Below, piece after piece: positions 23,566 through 33,452 of a stretch of 64,000 nt of DNA (position 1 is the stretch's first letter; every line of letters begins with the position of its first letter). This stretch comes from Rhizobium phaseoli (lineage in GTDB: Bacteria; Pseudomonadota; Alphaproteobacteria; Rhizobiales; Rhizobiaceae): assembly GCF_010668805.1 (NCBI RefSeq), contig NZ_WUFT01000010.1:124001-188000 (forward strand), given 5' to 3'. The notes under the pieces are model-generated. The model was not told the origin of the DNA. It saw only the letters and a list, made by a program, of their open reading frames with translations, and did not search any database. Both the position numbers and the translations under genes were made by a program.

Positions 23566-26500
23566 TCATTGCGCCTGAACGCCTGGCACCTGGTCGAAAT
23601 TGAGCGAACCGGGCAGCGGCCCGCTGCGTCGCGCCGCTTCCGCTTCGGCGGCAGCCCTCGCTTGAGCATCCGCCTTGGCTTTGGCTTCCGCCGTGCGTGC
23701 AGCCTCCGCCTCGGCAGCAGCCTTTTGCGCCGCCGCTGCCTGCGCCAATGCACGCAGCCGCTCTTCCTCCGCCTGCCGTTGCTGCTCGATTTCAGCCGCC
23801 TTGACGCGCTCGGCGGCGTTGAACCGGTAGAGTGCCGCTTCGCGCCGCAGCCGCTGCTTTTCGAGCACGATCGCTTGTAGCCGCTCGACGCGCCGGCGCT
23901 CGCGTTCAAAGGCGCGCAGCGACAGATAGCTGGTGATATCGGTCACATCCATCGTCTTGCCGGGCGACGGCAGCATGCCGGAAAAATTCAGCCTGAGCGC
24001 CGGCTCGGCGCCGGACAGCGCTTCCGTGCCCGGATTGAGCCCGACACCCAACGTCGCGGTGATCCGCTCCTCCGGCAGCGCAATCTGTGCATCGGCGGTG
24101 ATGCGGGCCAGATCGTTGGCGACGGTGACGTTCTGCACGCGCAGTGTCCCATCGGTGATATTAAAGGGGATGCCGAGCGGCGGCAGCTTTGCCTCTCCGT
24201 TGCTGAGCAGCGTCTCGACGATCGGATGCACCTTGCCGGCGTTGATCTGCTCTTGCATCGTGTCGGTCGCGGCAAGCAGCGGTGGAAGGATGGCAAGGTT
24301 CAGCCCCCGTATGCTGGTTTCGCCGAGCCTCAGTTCGCCCGAACCGTTGAGCGAACTGGCAATCTCGCCGATCGTCTTGCCCGAGGCTTCCATCGACAGC
24401 GACAATCCGAATTTGCCGTTGGCGATCGGCGCGCCGTCGCGCAGCCAAACGACGCCGGCAAGATCGGAATCGGCAAGTGCAAGCTTCGTCTGCAGGAACC
24501 CGGTACCGTCGGCATTGGTGAACAGCAGATTGCCGGAGAGCTTTCCGCCATCCCAGTTGCCGGCCATGTCGTTGAGCTGCAGCTCGTCTCCCTTGTAGGC
24601 GACATTGCTGGCGAAGTCGGTGACCTCCGTTTCCGGCAGGCCGGGCCAGAACTGCTTGGCCGTCAGCTTCACATTGACGTCGAGATCCTTGAAGACGGGC
24701 AGCCCGAGCGGCGCCGTCGTCAGCGCGCCATTGGCTGGATCGACGATCTGGCCGAACACCGCCTCGCCGAGCCAGCCGGCATCAGCCTTGGAGAGCGTCA
24801 CCTCGCCGGACGCGGTCGTCTTCGCAGCCTTCCTGTCGAAGCTCAGCGCGCCTGAAAACTCGTTGTCGGCCGCATGGCCCTTGAGATCGGAAAAGACGAT
24901 CTTGTCGCTATCGACGGCAGCATTGACCTGCAGGCCGAATGGCAGCCCGGTTCCCGTCTGCGGCAGGGCGATCCCGTTCATGATGAGGTAGGGGTCGATA
25001 TCGGCGCTGTCGAGCGAAAGCGCGATCTGGCCGTTCATGAAAGTCTCCGGCCGGACATCGACCTTGCCATTGGCGGTGAACGAGGTCCGGTCGGTCGCAA
25101 AGGTCAGCGCCGCATCTGCAGGATCGTTGCCCGATGCCTTCACCTTCAGTGTCAGGCGGCCATTGGCGCCGACATCGACCGGCAGCGGGTCGAGCCCGGC
25201 CTGGCCGAACAAGACGGACGGCACGGCGTTTTCGAGCGTCGTCTCGAGGCTCGTGGTGCCGTTGCCGGTCAGCGCCAGGAGATCGGACATGCGGTAGTCG
25301 AGATTGACACGGCTGCCGTTCGAGACGCCGGCCAGCGTTACCGTCAGGGCGTTGCCCTCATCACCGCCGAGCGTCAGCGCGCCGCGCAGCGCCGTATTGC
25401 CATACCAACCGGCATTGCGCACCAGCCGGTCGAGCACCGGGTGATGCGGCAGGTGCTCGCGCAGCATGGTGAAGAAGCCGCCGGGATCGGCCGATTTGAA
25501 GGTGATCTCGCCCGCGCCCTTGTAGTCGAGCAGCGAGCCTTCCGCCCTGCCCGTCGCCGTCAGCTCGGCGCCTGCGATGTTCTTGATCGACAGCCGGTCG
25601 ACGGCAAGCTCGCCGTCGGCGATCGTGAAGGTGGTCTCGACATTTTCGGCATCGACGCCGAAGGCAGTGAACTTATCGGCCTTGAGCTGAGCGGCAATCT
25701 TGTGGTCGAGCACGTTGTCGCCGGCATCCTGACCGGTCATCAGCCCGCTCAGCGCCTGCAGCGCATCGAGATCGAGCGTATCGCCGTTCAGCGCCACCGA
25801 CAGCGTCGGCGTCTGGCCGGAAACCGCCTGGCGCTCCAGCCGGCCCTTCAGCGTCGCCGGCCCGATGGCGATTTCAAGATTTTCGAACCGCTGCAATTCA
25901 TGTGTCAGGCTGACATTGGCGGAAAAGCCCGCCTGCCGCAATTGCCGGATGGCCGGATCGACCGAGCCGGCAAGCCAGGAGGCAAGTCCCGTCGGCTGGC
26001 TGGAGGCCACCACGATCTGGCCGTTGAACGAGGGGTCGCCCTGAAGCAGCAGCTTGCCCTTGCCTTCCACCTGCGTCCGCCCCGGCAGCGTACCGCTGGC
26101 GCTGTCGATCATCCAGCCGGTACCGGCCGGCTCTAATTCCAGTTGCACGTCGCGCAGCGTCGTATCGCCGGCGACGATCGCCGGCAGCTTGACGCTCGCC
26201 TTGCCCGGCACCTGCGGGATCGGCACCTGCCCGATGACATCGATCAGCGAATTGAGGCGCTGGCGTGCCGAAACCGCCGCATCGCGCGTCGTCTTGCCGG
26301 CCTCACCCTGATTGCCGATACGATTGACATCGATCTGCTGCCCGTCGGCGGTCAACAGGAATTCCGGCGCATTGCCGGTATCCAGCGTCGCCTCGCCGGT
26401 TATGACATAGGGATCGTCGGTCGGGCCGATCTCCATCCGATATTCGGGAATTCGGATGCGTTCGTTGGTGAGCTCGAAGCGGCCCTTGACGCGCGGCGGC

Positions 26501-27282
26501 TGCTCTTTCTTGTTTGCCGGCTTGGCACTGTTGCGGTTTTCAATCGCTGCCGAAAGCTGGCCCTGATAGTTCGGCTTGCTGTCGACCAGCTTGAGTTCAC
26601 CGTCGAGATCGATGCTGACGGGGTGCTTGTCCGGCGAAAGCTTTGTGCGCATGCGCAGCACGCCCTTCTCGTCCGGCTGGCTGCTCGAGATCGAAAAGCT
26701 GCCGTGCTCGCCGTCAAGGGCCGCATCGCCCTCGATGCGCCAGGGGCCGGCCAGCGACTTGGCCGACATTTCCGCATTGAAGCCGGTGATGCGGCGCGAA
26801 CGGCCCGACTGATCGTCGATGAACTCGACTTCGCCGCCACTGACATGCACGTTTTCGAGAACGACGGTTTTCGCCGGTATTTCGGCGCGGCTGCCGCGCA
26901 TCCAGTCGAGCGTGCCGTCCTTGAGCAATCTCAGGCGCACCTTCGGATTGACGACGCGCATGTCGAAGATCAGCGCCTCTCCCGACAGGAAAGGCGCGAG
27001 TTCCGCATCCATGGAGAACTGCTCGACCTGGACGATCGGCGTGCCATCCGCTTCCTGGCCGACGCGCACATCATGCAGCGTGACCGACGGAAACGGCAGG
27101 AGCCGCGCATCCACCGTCCCATAGACAGTGACTTTCTTGCCGATGATGCGGCTCGCCTGGTCCTCGAAATTCTTGCGGAAATCCGTCCAGTCGATGAATA
27201 GCGGCGCAAGCAGCGCCACAAACAGCGCTACGACGATCACTCCCCCCAGAAAGACGAGGAACCGGCCTACCAATTCAAGCAT
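23566..27282 (-). CDS. AsmA family giant envelope protein
   Basis: 1,238 residues. A single N-terminal membrane helix ('FLVFLGGVIVVALFVALLAPLFI') is followed by an AsmA N-terminal domain ('DWTDFRKNFEDQASRIIGKKVTVYGTVDARLLPFPSVTLHDVRVG') and about 1,000 residues of beta-rich repeats. The AsmA-like C-terminal segment is at 'ELRLGETSIRGLNLAILPPLLAATDTMQ'. AsmA/TamB/YhdP-like proteins bridge the periplasm and are linked to phospholipid transport to the outer membrane. The end differs from the family: about 100 residues of Ala/Glu/Arg-rich coiled coil ('EIEQQRQAEEERLRALAQAAAAQKAAAEAEAART'). Monocistronic. Confidence 0.9.
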   Translation of the reverse strand: MLELVGRFLVFLGGVIVVALFVALLAPLFIDWTDFRKNFEDQASRIIGKKVTVYGTVDARLLPFPSVTLHDVRVGQEADGTPIVQVEQFSMDAELAPFLSGEALIFDMRVVNPKVRLRLLKDGTLDWMRGSRAEIPAKTVVLENVHVSGGEVEFIDDQSGRSRRITGFNAEMSAKSLAGPWRIEGDAALDGEHGSFSISSSQPDEKGVLRMRTKLSPDKHPVSIDLDGELKLVDSKPNYQGQLSAAIENRNSAKPANKKEQPPRVKGRFELTNERIRIPEYRMEIGPTDDPYVITGEATLDTGNAPEFLLTADGQQIDVNRIGNQGEAGKTTRDAAVSARQRLNSLIDVIGQVPIPQVPGKASVKLPAIVAGDTTLRDVQLELEPAGTGWMIDSASGTLPGRTQVEGKGKLLLQGDPSFNGQIVVASSQPTGLASWLAGSVDPAIRQLRQAGFSANVSLTHELQRFENLEIAIGPATLKGRLERQAVSGQTPTLSVALNGDTLDLDALQALSGLMTGQDAGDNVLDHKIAAQLKADKFTAFGVDAENVETTFTIADGELAVDRLSIKNIAGAELTATGRAEGSLLDYKGAGEITFKSADPGGFFTMLREHLPHHPVLDRLVRNAGWYGNTALRGALTLGGDEGNALTVTLAGVSNGSRVNLDYRMSDLLALTGNGTTSLETTLENAVPSVLFGQAGLDPLPVDVGANGRLTLKVKASGNDPADAALTFATDRTSFTANGKVDVRPETFMNGQIALSLDSADIDPYLIMNGIALPQTGTGLPFGLQVNAAVDSDKIVFSDLKGHAADNEFSGALSFDRKAAKTTASGEVTLSKADAGWLGEAVFGQIVDPANGALTTAPLGLPVFKDLDVNVKLTAKQFWPGLPETEVTDFASNVAYKGDELQLNDMAGNWDGGKLSGNLLFTNADGTGFLQTKLALADSDLAGVVWLRDGAPIANGKFGLSLSMEASGKTIGEIASSLNGSGELRLGETSIRGLNLAILPPLLAATDTMQEQINAGKVHPIVETLLSNGEAKLPPLGIPFNITDGTLRVQNVTVANDLARITADAQIALPEERITATLGVGLNPGTEALSGAEPALRLNFSGMLPSPGKTMDVTDITSYLSLRAFERERRRVERLQAIVLEKQRLRREAALYRFNAAERVKAAEIEQQRQAEEERLRALAQAAAAQKAAAEAEAARTAEAKAKADAQARAAAEAEAARRSGPLPGSLNFDQVPGVQAQ

Positions 27283-27303
27283 TCTCCATTCGGGATTCCG
27301 GTA

Positions 27304-27410
27304 TCGACACTAGAGCACTTCCAGCAAAAGTGCACAGCGGTTTTGCCGGGAAAAGCGCGAAGTGATGTTCTCAGGCAATTGCGGAAAAACAAAAAGACAG
27401 AGCAATTCCG
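27304..27410. repeat. AT-rich rhizobial intergenic repeat
   Basis: The segment 'TAGAGCACTTCCAGCAAAAG', then 'TGCACAGCGGTTTTGC', and later 'AAAAACAAAAAGACAGAGCA', is the pattern I associate with a very common rhizobial intergenic repeat. No gene is seen here; it separates the AsmA-like gene from the FAD oxidase gene. Confidence 0.45.
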
Positions 27411-27483
27411 AAGTGCAGAGAACGGAAATGCCCGAGTGCTGTCGATGCCGGGGCGAAGGCCCAAGTTCATGAGAATATTCCGG

Positions 27484-28896
27484 TCAGCCATGGTGGAAAA
27501 TCTTGCCGGGATTGAAGATATCGTCCGGATCGAGCGCCTGTTTCACCTGTCGCATCAGATCCACCGCGCCTCCGAGTTCCTGTTTCAGAAACGCCATCTT
27601 GCCTTGGCCGATCCCGTGTTCGCCGGTGCAGGTCCCATCCATGTCCAGCGCCCGCCGGTTGAGCCGCTGCACGAAACTCTCGGCCATGGCGATGTCTTCG
27701 GCGCGTCTGTCGTCGAACAACAACAGCACATGGAAGTTTCCGTCGCCGGCATGGCCGACGATCGGTCCGAGCAACCCGTGTTCCTCGATATCCGCCTGCG
27801 TTTCTGAAACGCAATCGGCGAGCCTCGATATCGGAACACAAACATCGGTCGAAAGTGCGGCAAGCCCAGGCGCCAGCGCCCTTGCAGCCCAATAGGCATC
27901 GTGGCGGGCCTTCCAGAGTTTCGTCCGCTCCTCGGCATTGGCGGTCCACAGGAATTCAGCCCCGCCGCATTCTGCCGCGATCTCCGCGAAAGCTGCCGAT
28001 TGCAGCGGCACCGTCTCGTCGGTGCCGTGGAATTCGAGGAAAAGCGTTGGGCTTTCGGCATAGGAAAGCTGGGAATAGGCATTGCAGGCCCGCATCTGCA
28101 CGGTATCGAGCAGCTCGATGCGCGCCACCGGAATGCCCATCTGGATCGTCATGATGACGGCATCGCATGCGGCCTTGACGCTCGGAAAGGCGCAGGCGCC
28201 GCCGGCGATCTTCTGCGGGATCGCCTGCAGGCGCAGCGTCACCGAGGTCAGGATGCCAAGCGTGCCCTCGGCACCGACGAAGAGCCGCGTCAGATCGTAG
28301 CCGGCGGAAGATTTGCGGGCGCGCCGCGCCGTGCGGATTTCCTCGCCATTGGCAGTGACGGCGGTGACGGCAAGCACATTGTCCTTCATCGTTCCGTAGC
28401 GCACGGCATTGGTGCCGGAGGCCCGCGTCGATGCCATGCCGCCGATCGAGGCATTGGCGCCGGGATCGATCGGGAAGAACAGGCCGGTATCGCGCAGATG
28501 GATATTCAGCGCTTCGCGCGTCACACCCGGCTCGACGGTGCAGTCGAGGTCCTCCGGATTGACCTCGAGCACACGGTTCATGCGGCTGAAATCGATGGAA
28601 ATACCGCCATTGGCGGCATTGACCTGCCCCTCCAGCGAGGTACCGACGCCGAAGCCGATCACCGGCACCTTGTGGGCCGCACACGCTTTGACCGCCGCCT
28701 TCACATCCTCGGCGCTCTCGGCAAAGAGCACGCCGTCCGGCAACTGCGACGGGATGTAGGTGGTCGTATGGGCATGCTGTTCGCGGAAGGACTGGCCGGT
28801 CTGGAAGCGCTCGCCGAAGCTCTGCTTGAGAATGCCGAGCACGACAGCGATGCCCGCCTCGTTGTGTGTGCCCGCCTTCGCGTCCTTCAGCGCCAT
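27484..28896 (-). CDS. FAD-linked oxidase (D-lactate dehydrogenase / glycolate oxidase type)
   Basis: 470 residues from the ATG at 28896 (GGGAG upstream). A PCMH-type FAD domain: 'VPVIGFGVGTSLEGQVNAANGGISIDFSRMNRVLEV' and 'DPGANASIGGMASTRASGTNAVRYG'. The C-terminal oxidase domain ends in 'GHAGDGNFHVLLLFDD' and 'GTCTGEHGIGQGKMAFLKQELG', the metal and substrate loop of D-2-hydroxyacid dehydrogenases. It most resembles cytochrome-linked D-lactate dehydrogenases; D-lactate, glycolate or 2-hydroxyglutarate are possible substrates. Single gene. Confidence 0.88.
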   Translation of the reverse strand: MALKDAKAGTHNEAGIAVVLGILKQSFGERFQTGQSFREQHAHTTTYIPSQLPDGVLFAESAEDVKAAVKACAAHKVPVIGFGVGTSLEGQVNAANGGISIDFSRMNRVLEVNPEDLDCTVEPGVTREALNIHLRDTGLFFPIDPGANASIGGMASTRASGTNAVRYGTMKDNVLAVTAVTANGEEIRTARRARKSSAGYDLTRLFVGAEGTLGILTSVTLRLQAIPQKIAGGACAFPSVKAACDAVIMTIQMGIPVARIELLDTVQMRACNAYSQLSYAESPTLFLEFHGTDETVPLQSAAFAEIAAECGGAEFLWTANAEERTKLWKARHDAYWAARALAPGLAALSTDVCVPISRLADCVSETQADIEEHGLLGPIVGHAGDGNFHVLLLFDDRRAEDIAMAESFVQRLNRRALDMDGTCTGEHGIGQGKMAFLKQELGGAVDLMRQVKQALDPDDIFNPGKIFHHG

Positions 28897-29000
28897 CCCT
28901 TTGATCTCCCTGCCATTCCGCCGAAACCGTATCGTGTCCCGCAGGCCACAGCGCCGCGCGTCTTTTCAGATGTGCAAAGGACACTGTAGAACTTTAAAAT

Positions 29001-29052
29001 TGCTGCATAATTTCATCCTTAAATCGATTCCGATTTAAGGAATTATGCAGCA
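29001..29052. repeat. 52-base perfect-ended palindrome of the dispersed GCATAAT family
   Basis: The ends TGCTGCATAA (29001-29010) and TTATGCAGCA (29043-29052) are perfect inverted repeats. The core TTAAATCG/CGATTTAA around ATTC is also perfect. The core and ends recur at 8181-8215 and at 63955-64000. It lies in the 267-base gap after the aldo/keto reductase; nothing else is evident there. Confidence 0.85.
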
Positions 29053-29163
29053 GGCTGGGTATGCGGCAAGTCAAAGCGGCTGTCCAGTTAAGATTGGCAG
29101 AAGATTTCATTCCCCCTTTGTTATAGGCCGGTAGCCATACACAAAGTCCGCCGTCCCGGCACC

Positions 29164-30198
29164 TCAGACGATCGGTGGGTTGAGCCGCGCAAAACCCTCT
29201 TGCCGCCGATAGGGGAAATAGGGATAGGGCACTGTTGCGGCGCTGACGGCGTCGAGCCTTTCGATCTGATCCTTCGACAGGCTCCAGCCGACCGAACCGA
29301 GGTTTTGCCTGAGTTGCTCTTCGTTGCGGGCGCCAATGATGACGCTCGATACCGTCGGCCGGCTGAGCAGCCAGTTGATGGCGATCTGCGGCACTGTCCT
29401 GCCGGTTTCGGCTGCGATGGCGTCCAGCACATCGACGATGTCGAACAGCTTCTCGTCGTCGACCGGCGGGCCATACTGCGCTGTCTCGTGCAGTCGGCTT
29501 GACGCCGGCAGCGGTTGGCCGCGGCGGATCTTGCCGGTCAACCGTCCCCAGGCAAGCGGGCTCCAGACGAGGGCTCCAACGCCCTGGTCGGCGCCGAGCG
29601 GCATCAGCTCCCATTCGTAATCGCGGCCCGCCAGCGAATAATAGACCTGATGGGCGACATAACGCGGATGGCCGTGGCGTTCGGCGGCGGCAAGCGATTT
29701 CATCAGCTCCCAGCCGGAAAAATTCGAAACCCCGACATAGCGGATCTTGCCCGATGCCACGAGCCCGTCGAGCGTCGACAACACCTCCTCGACCGGCGTC
29801 GAGGCATCGAAGGCGTGAAGCTGCAGGAGGTCGATATAGTCGGTCCCGAGCCGGCGCAGCGCATCTTCCGTCGCACGGATCAGCCGCGCCCGCGACGTTC
29901 CCCAGTCCTGCGGCCCCTCGCCCGTCGGCAGCGCCGTCTTCGTCGAGATCAGCACAGCGTCGCGCCGGCCGCGGATCGCCTGGCCGAGCACCTCTTCCGA
30001 GGCGCCGGCCGAATAGACATCGGCCGTGTCGAAGAGATTAACGCCGGCTTCGAGGCAGATATCGACGAGCCTTCGCGCCTCCTCCGCATCGGTATTGCCC
30101 CAGGCACCGAACAGCGGCCCGCTGCCGCCGAATGTGCCCGCGCCAAAGCTCAACACCGACACTCTGAGACCGGATGCGCCGAGATTTCTGTAGTCCAT
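29164..30198 (-). CDS. aldo/keto reductase (long AKR form)
   Basis: 344 residues from the ATG at 30198, placed by a strong AAGGAGA site. Catalytic residues: Asp/Tyr in 'FDTADVYSAGASEE', Lys in 'ISTKTALPTGEG' and His in 'LLQLHAFDAS'. 'VIIGARNEEQLRQNLGSVGW' binds the cofactor phosphate. Its length and 'YRNLGASGLRVSVLSFG' opening place it among the YajO/YghZ-like reductases. The divergent LysR gene, 92 bases away, is its likely regulator. Confidence 0.92.
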   Translation of the reverse strand: MDYRNLGASGLRVSVLSFGAGTFGGSGPLFGAWGNTDAEEARRLVDICLEAGVNLFDTADVYSAGASEEVLGQAIRGRRDAVLISTKTALPTGEGPQDWGTSRARLIRATEDALRRLGTDYIDLLQLHAFDASTPVEEVLSTLDGLVASGKIRYVGVSNFSGWELMKSLAAAERHGHPRYVAHQVYYSLAGRDYEWELMPLGADQGVGALVWSPLAWGRLTGKIRRGQPLPASSRLHETAQYGPPVDDEKLFDIVDVLDAIAAETGRTVPQIAINWLLSRPTVSSVIIGARNEEQLRQNLGSVGWSLSKDQIERLDAVSAATVPYPYFPYRRQEGFARLNPPIV

Positions 30199-30290
30199 GG
30201 ATCTGTCTCCTTGGTTTCCCATGAGATAGACCTTGTCCGCTTGGTGATATAGATTGCATTCCAGCAAATCATCTGTGACTTGAATTCATC

Positions 30291-31193
30291 ATGAGTCGTC
30301 AGGACATCAACCGCTCCGGCGAAATGGAAGTCTTCGTCAGTGTCGTCGAGCGCGGCGGCTTTTCCGCGGCCGCCACCGCCCGGCGCATGACGCCGTCGGC
30401 CGTCAGCAAGCTCGTCGCCCGGCTGGAGGCACGCCTCGGCGCCCGCCTCGTCAACCGCTCGACCCGCAAGCTGCAACTGACGCCGGAGGGCTGCGCCTTC
30501 TACGAGCGCAGCATCGCCATCCTTGCCGATATCGGCGAGGCGGAACGCCATGCTTCGACCGGCGAGGAGGCCTCGGGCCGCATCCGCATCAATACCAGCG
30601 GCTCCTTCGGCAATCATGTGCTGGCGCCACTGGTGCCGGCCTTCATGGCGCTTCATCCCGCCGTGACGCTGGATATTTCCCATACCGACAGGATTGTCGA
30701 CCTGATGGAGGAACGCGCCGACGTCGCGATCCGCGCCGGCCCCTTGAAGAATTCCAGCCTGATCGCCCGCAAGCTCGGCGCCACCGGCAAGATCATCGTC
30801 GCGTCGCCGGATTATCTCAGGCAACACGGCGAGCCACGCTCTGTCGCCGAGCTCAGCCGCCGTTGCCGCATCGGCTTTTCCTACGCCCGCGCCGTCGAGG
30901 GCTGGCCGATACGCGAGGATGGCGAGACGGTGACGTTGCCGATCACCCCGGGCGTGCAGGTGGGAGACGGCGAAGCCATGCGGCATCTGGCGCTATCCGG
31001 CGCCGGCCTCGCCCGCCTTGCCGCCTTCACCGTGCGCGCCGATATCGACGCAGGCCGCTTGTTGCCGGTGCTCGAAGAGCTCAATCCCGGCGATCGCGAG
31101 GAATTCCACGCCCTCTATATCGGTCAAGGCGGCCCGCTGCCGGCACGCGTGCGCGCGCTGCTCGATTTCCTCGCCAGCCACGTGCGTCTGTGA
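30291..31193 (+). CDS. LysR-family transcriptional regulator
   Basis: 300 residues. N-terminal winged helix-turn-helix 'MEVFVSVVERGGFSAAATARRMTPSAVSKLVARLEARLGARLVNRSTRKLQLT' and a type 2 periplasmic-binding effector domain. It is divergent from the aldo/keto reductase gene with a 92-base shared control region, the usual arrangement in which the LysR protein controls itself and its neighbour. The inducer is unknown; the 'RSTRKLQLTPEG' style is like the aldehyde/quinone-responsive CrgA group. Confidence 0.93.
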   Translation: MSRQDINRSGEMEVFVSVVERGGFSAAATARRMTPSAVSKLVARLEARLGARLVNRSTRKLQLTPEGCAFYERSIAILADIGEAERHASTGEEASGRIRINTSGSFGNHVLAPLVPAFMALHPAVTLDISHTDRIVDLMEERADVAIRAGPLKNSSLIARKLGATGKIIVASPDYLRQHGEPRSVAELSRRCRIGFSYARAVEGWPIREDGETVTLPITPGVQVGDGEAMRHLALSGAGLARLAAFTVRADIDAGRLLPVLEELNPGDREEFHALYIGQGGPLPARVRALLDFLASHVRL

Positions 31194-31447
31194 TGTATCT
31201 CGGTCAAACCAGCAGGATCCGCGACCAACGACGCGCATGAAAACAATGACTTGAAGCGGCCGGATGAATCAATTTCGCAGTTCAGGACGCCGATAAAGCC
31301 CGATTTCGCGATTGACCGTCCGCCTCGCACCCGCCTATACCGGACCCGCGCCAGGCGGTTTTTGCCACCGGCCGCTCTTTGTCATGCCGGGGCATCCTCC
31401 CACCTTCAGCCTCAGAGCTTGGCGCCGGCCAGGAAAGATACGGGGAC

Positions 31448-32541
31448 ATGTCACCGAGCGACGCAAGCCGCCTGCTGCACGATACCGGCCTGCCGAAATG
31501 GGCGCTGCTGCTGGCGCTTTCGCTCGCTTTCACCGTCTTCCTCGAACTCTTCGCTCTGCCGGCCTCGCTGCTGATCGGGCCGATGGTCGCAGCGATCTTG
31601 CTGGCGCTCACCGTCGGCAAGGGAAAGCTTGATGTGCCCTTGTGGCCGCTGCAGCTCGGTCAGGTTCTCGTCGGCCTCATGATGGCGCGCACCATTACGC
31701 CAGATATTCTCGGCACCATGGCAAAGGACGCACCGCTCTTTCTGCTGTTCATCTTCTCGGTCATCGCCATCGCCACCGGCCTCGGCTGGCTGCTGACACA
31801 CTGGCAGGTGCTGCCGGGAACGACTGCCGTCTGGGGCTCCTCGCCGGGCGGCGCGTCCGCCATGGTCATCATGTCGGAGGCCTATGGCGCCGACGCCCGC
31901 CTCGTCGCCTTCATGCAATATCTGCGCGTGGTCTTCGTCGCCGTCGGCGCCTCTGTGATCTCGCGCCTGTGGGTGGCGGCCGACGGCGCCGAGCCGCCGC
32001 CGCTCGTCCTCTTCCCCGAGGTCGACTGGCCGGCCTTTGCGACGACGTTAGTTTTTGCGGCCTCTTGTACCTACGGCGTAAAACGTCTGCACATCCAGGG
32101 CGGCACGATCATCGTCCCGCTCTTTCTCGGCGCCTTTCTGCAGGGCTCGGGCCTCCTGAAGATCGAGCTGCCGATGTGGCTGCTTGCCATCGCCTATGCG
32201 CTCGTCGGCTGGAGCATCGGCCTGCGTTTCACCCGCTCGATCCTTGAACACGTGGCGCGCGCCCTGCCGCGGGTGCGGCCTGCATCGTGCTGTTGATGGC
32301 GCTCTGCGGCTGCATGGCGGCGGCCCTCCATATCTTCGCCGGCATCGACCCGCTGACGGCCTATCTCGCCACCAGCCCCGGCGGCGCCGATTCCGTCGCC
32401 ATCATCGCTGCCTCCAGCGATGTCGACGTGCCCTTCGTCATGGCGATGCAGACCGGCCGTTTCATGGTGATCCTGATGATAGGCCCGATGCTCGCCCGCT
32501 TCATCGCCCGCCGTTCCGGCCTTGCGGAAAATCCCGTATAA
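31448..32541 (+). pseudogene. AbrB-family membrane protein gene with a frameshift
   Basis: Two frames together give one AbrB/AmoA-like transporter of about 360 residues. The first runs from the ATG at 31448 to a stop at 32296 and holds 'PASLLIGPMVAAILLAL', 'QVLVGLMMARTITPDIL' and 'WGSSPGGASAMVIMSEAYGADARLVAFMQYLRV'. The second, to 32541, supplies the matching second half with 'DPLTAYLATSPGGADSVAIIAASSDVDVPFVMAMQTGRFMVI'. Family members have both halves in one chain. The break is near 32275-32285, where 'CGGGTGCGGCCTGC' has one base too few to read through. Either a real disruption, a sequencing error, or two half-proteins. Confidence 0.75.
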
Positions 32542-33418
32542 AGCGCCGCGCAGAGTTGTGGGCGAGCGTCGCCCACTGACCGGGCGTCATGCCATAGGCC
32601 TTCTTGAAATGCCGGTTGAGATGGCTCTGGTCGGCAAAGCCCGTTGCCGCTGCCGTATCCGAAATCCCCTCGCCTGCGCCGATCATCGCCCGCGCCTGCT
32701 GCAGCCGCCGCATCAGCAGATAGCGATGCGGGCTGGTGGCGAAGGCCGCCCGGAAATGCCGCGACAGCGCGAAACGGTCGAGCCCGGTCACCGCCTCGAG
32801 CTCACCGGAGCGTACCGGCCGCGTTGTATGCGCCTCGAGATAATCCCGCGCCGCCCGCGCCTGCCGCCAGGCAACTCCGCCGAACGGCCGGCGCGGCATC
32901 GACGCATGCCGGGACAGCCCGCCCGCCACCTGCGACAGGAAATCGTCGACGAAAAGCTCGTCCAGTTCGCGGTCGAGTTCGCCGAGTGCAGCGAGCAGCA
33001 CACCCGCCAGCGCCGGATCGCCGATGACCGGTTCGCCGACAAAAGGCAGGCCGACCCCATCCGCCTCCAGGCATTCGAGAAGCAACGACGGTTCGAGGTA
33101 AAGCATGCGATAGTGCAGCCCGTCCTCGGTCCCCGCCCCGCCGTCATGCTCCTCATCGGGATGCAGCACGATCACCTGGCCCGGCAGGCTGAAACGTTGC
33201 TCACCGCGATAGCGGAAGGTCTGCACCCCCTTCAGCGTCACGCCGAGCGCATAGGTGTCGTGACGGTGCGGCTCGAAGGCATTGCCTGAAAACTGCGCCT
33301 CGATGCGCTCGATGCCGGGAAAAGCCGGCGCCGCCAGGATGGCGTTGCCGGATGGTCCCGCGCACAAACGTTCAAGACCTTCGAAGGCCTGCGGATGTAG
33401 ATCCTGGCTCAACACGCC
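32501..33418 (-). CDS. AraC-family transcriptional regulator
   Basis: About 305 residues if it starts at the GTG at 33418 (GGAG upstream); the start is uncertain. An N-terminal cupin ('FEPHRHDTYALGVTLKGVQTFRYRGEQRFSLPGQVIVLHPDEEHDG') is followed by two helix-turn-helix units in the AraC domain, the second being 'ISDTAAATGFADQSHLNRHFKKAYGMTPGQWA'. Such proteins usually activate an adjacent exporter or catabolic gene. It overlaps the end of the AbrB-like gene by about 40 bases and faces away from the DUF2000 gene. Confidence 0.9.
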   Translation of the reverse strand, partial: GVLSQDLHPQAFEGLERLCAGPSGNAILAAPAFPGIERIEAQFSGNAFEPHRHDTYALGVTLKGVQTFRYRGEQRFSLPGQVIVLHPDEEHDGGAGTEDGLHYRMLYLEPSLLLECLEADGVGLPFVGEPVIGDPALAGVLLAALGELDRELDELFVDDFLSQVAGGLSRHASMPRRPFGGVAWRQARAARDYLEAHTTRPVRSGELEAVTGLDRFALSRHFRAAFATSPHRYLLMRRLQQARAMIGAGEGISDTAAATGFADQSHLNRHFKKAYGMTPGQWATLAHNSARRFIRDFPQGRNGGR

Positions 33419-33452
33419 CGATACTCCATAGCCCGAGATGAAAGACCGTCCG

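Noticed and set aside
24874..26136. 420-codon frame opposite the AsmA-like gene
   Set aside because: Shadow of a GC-rich gene; no domain or start signal.
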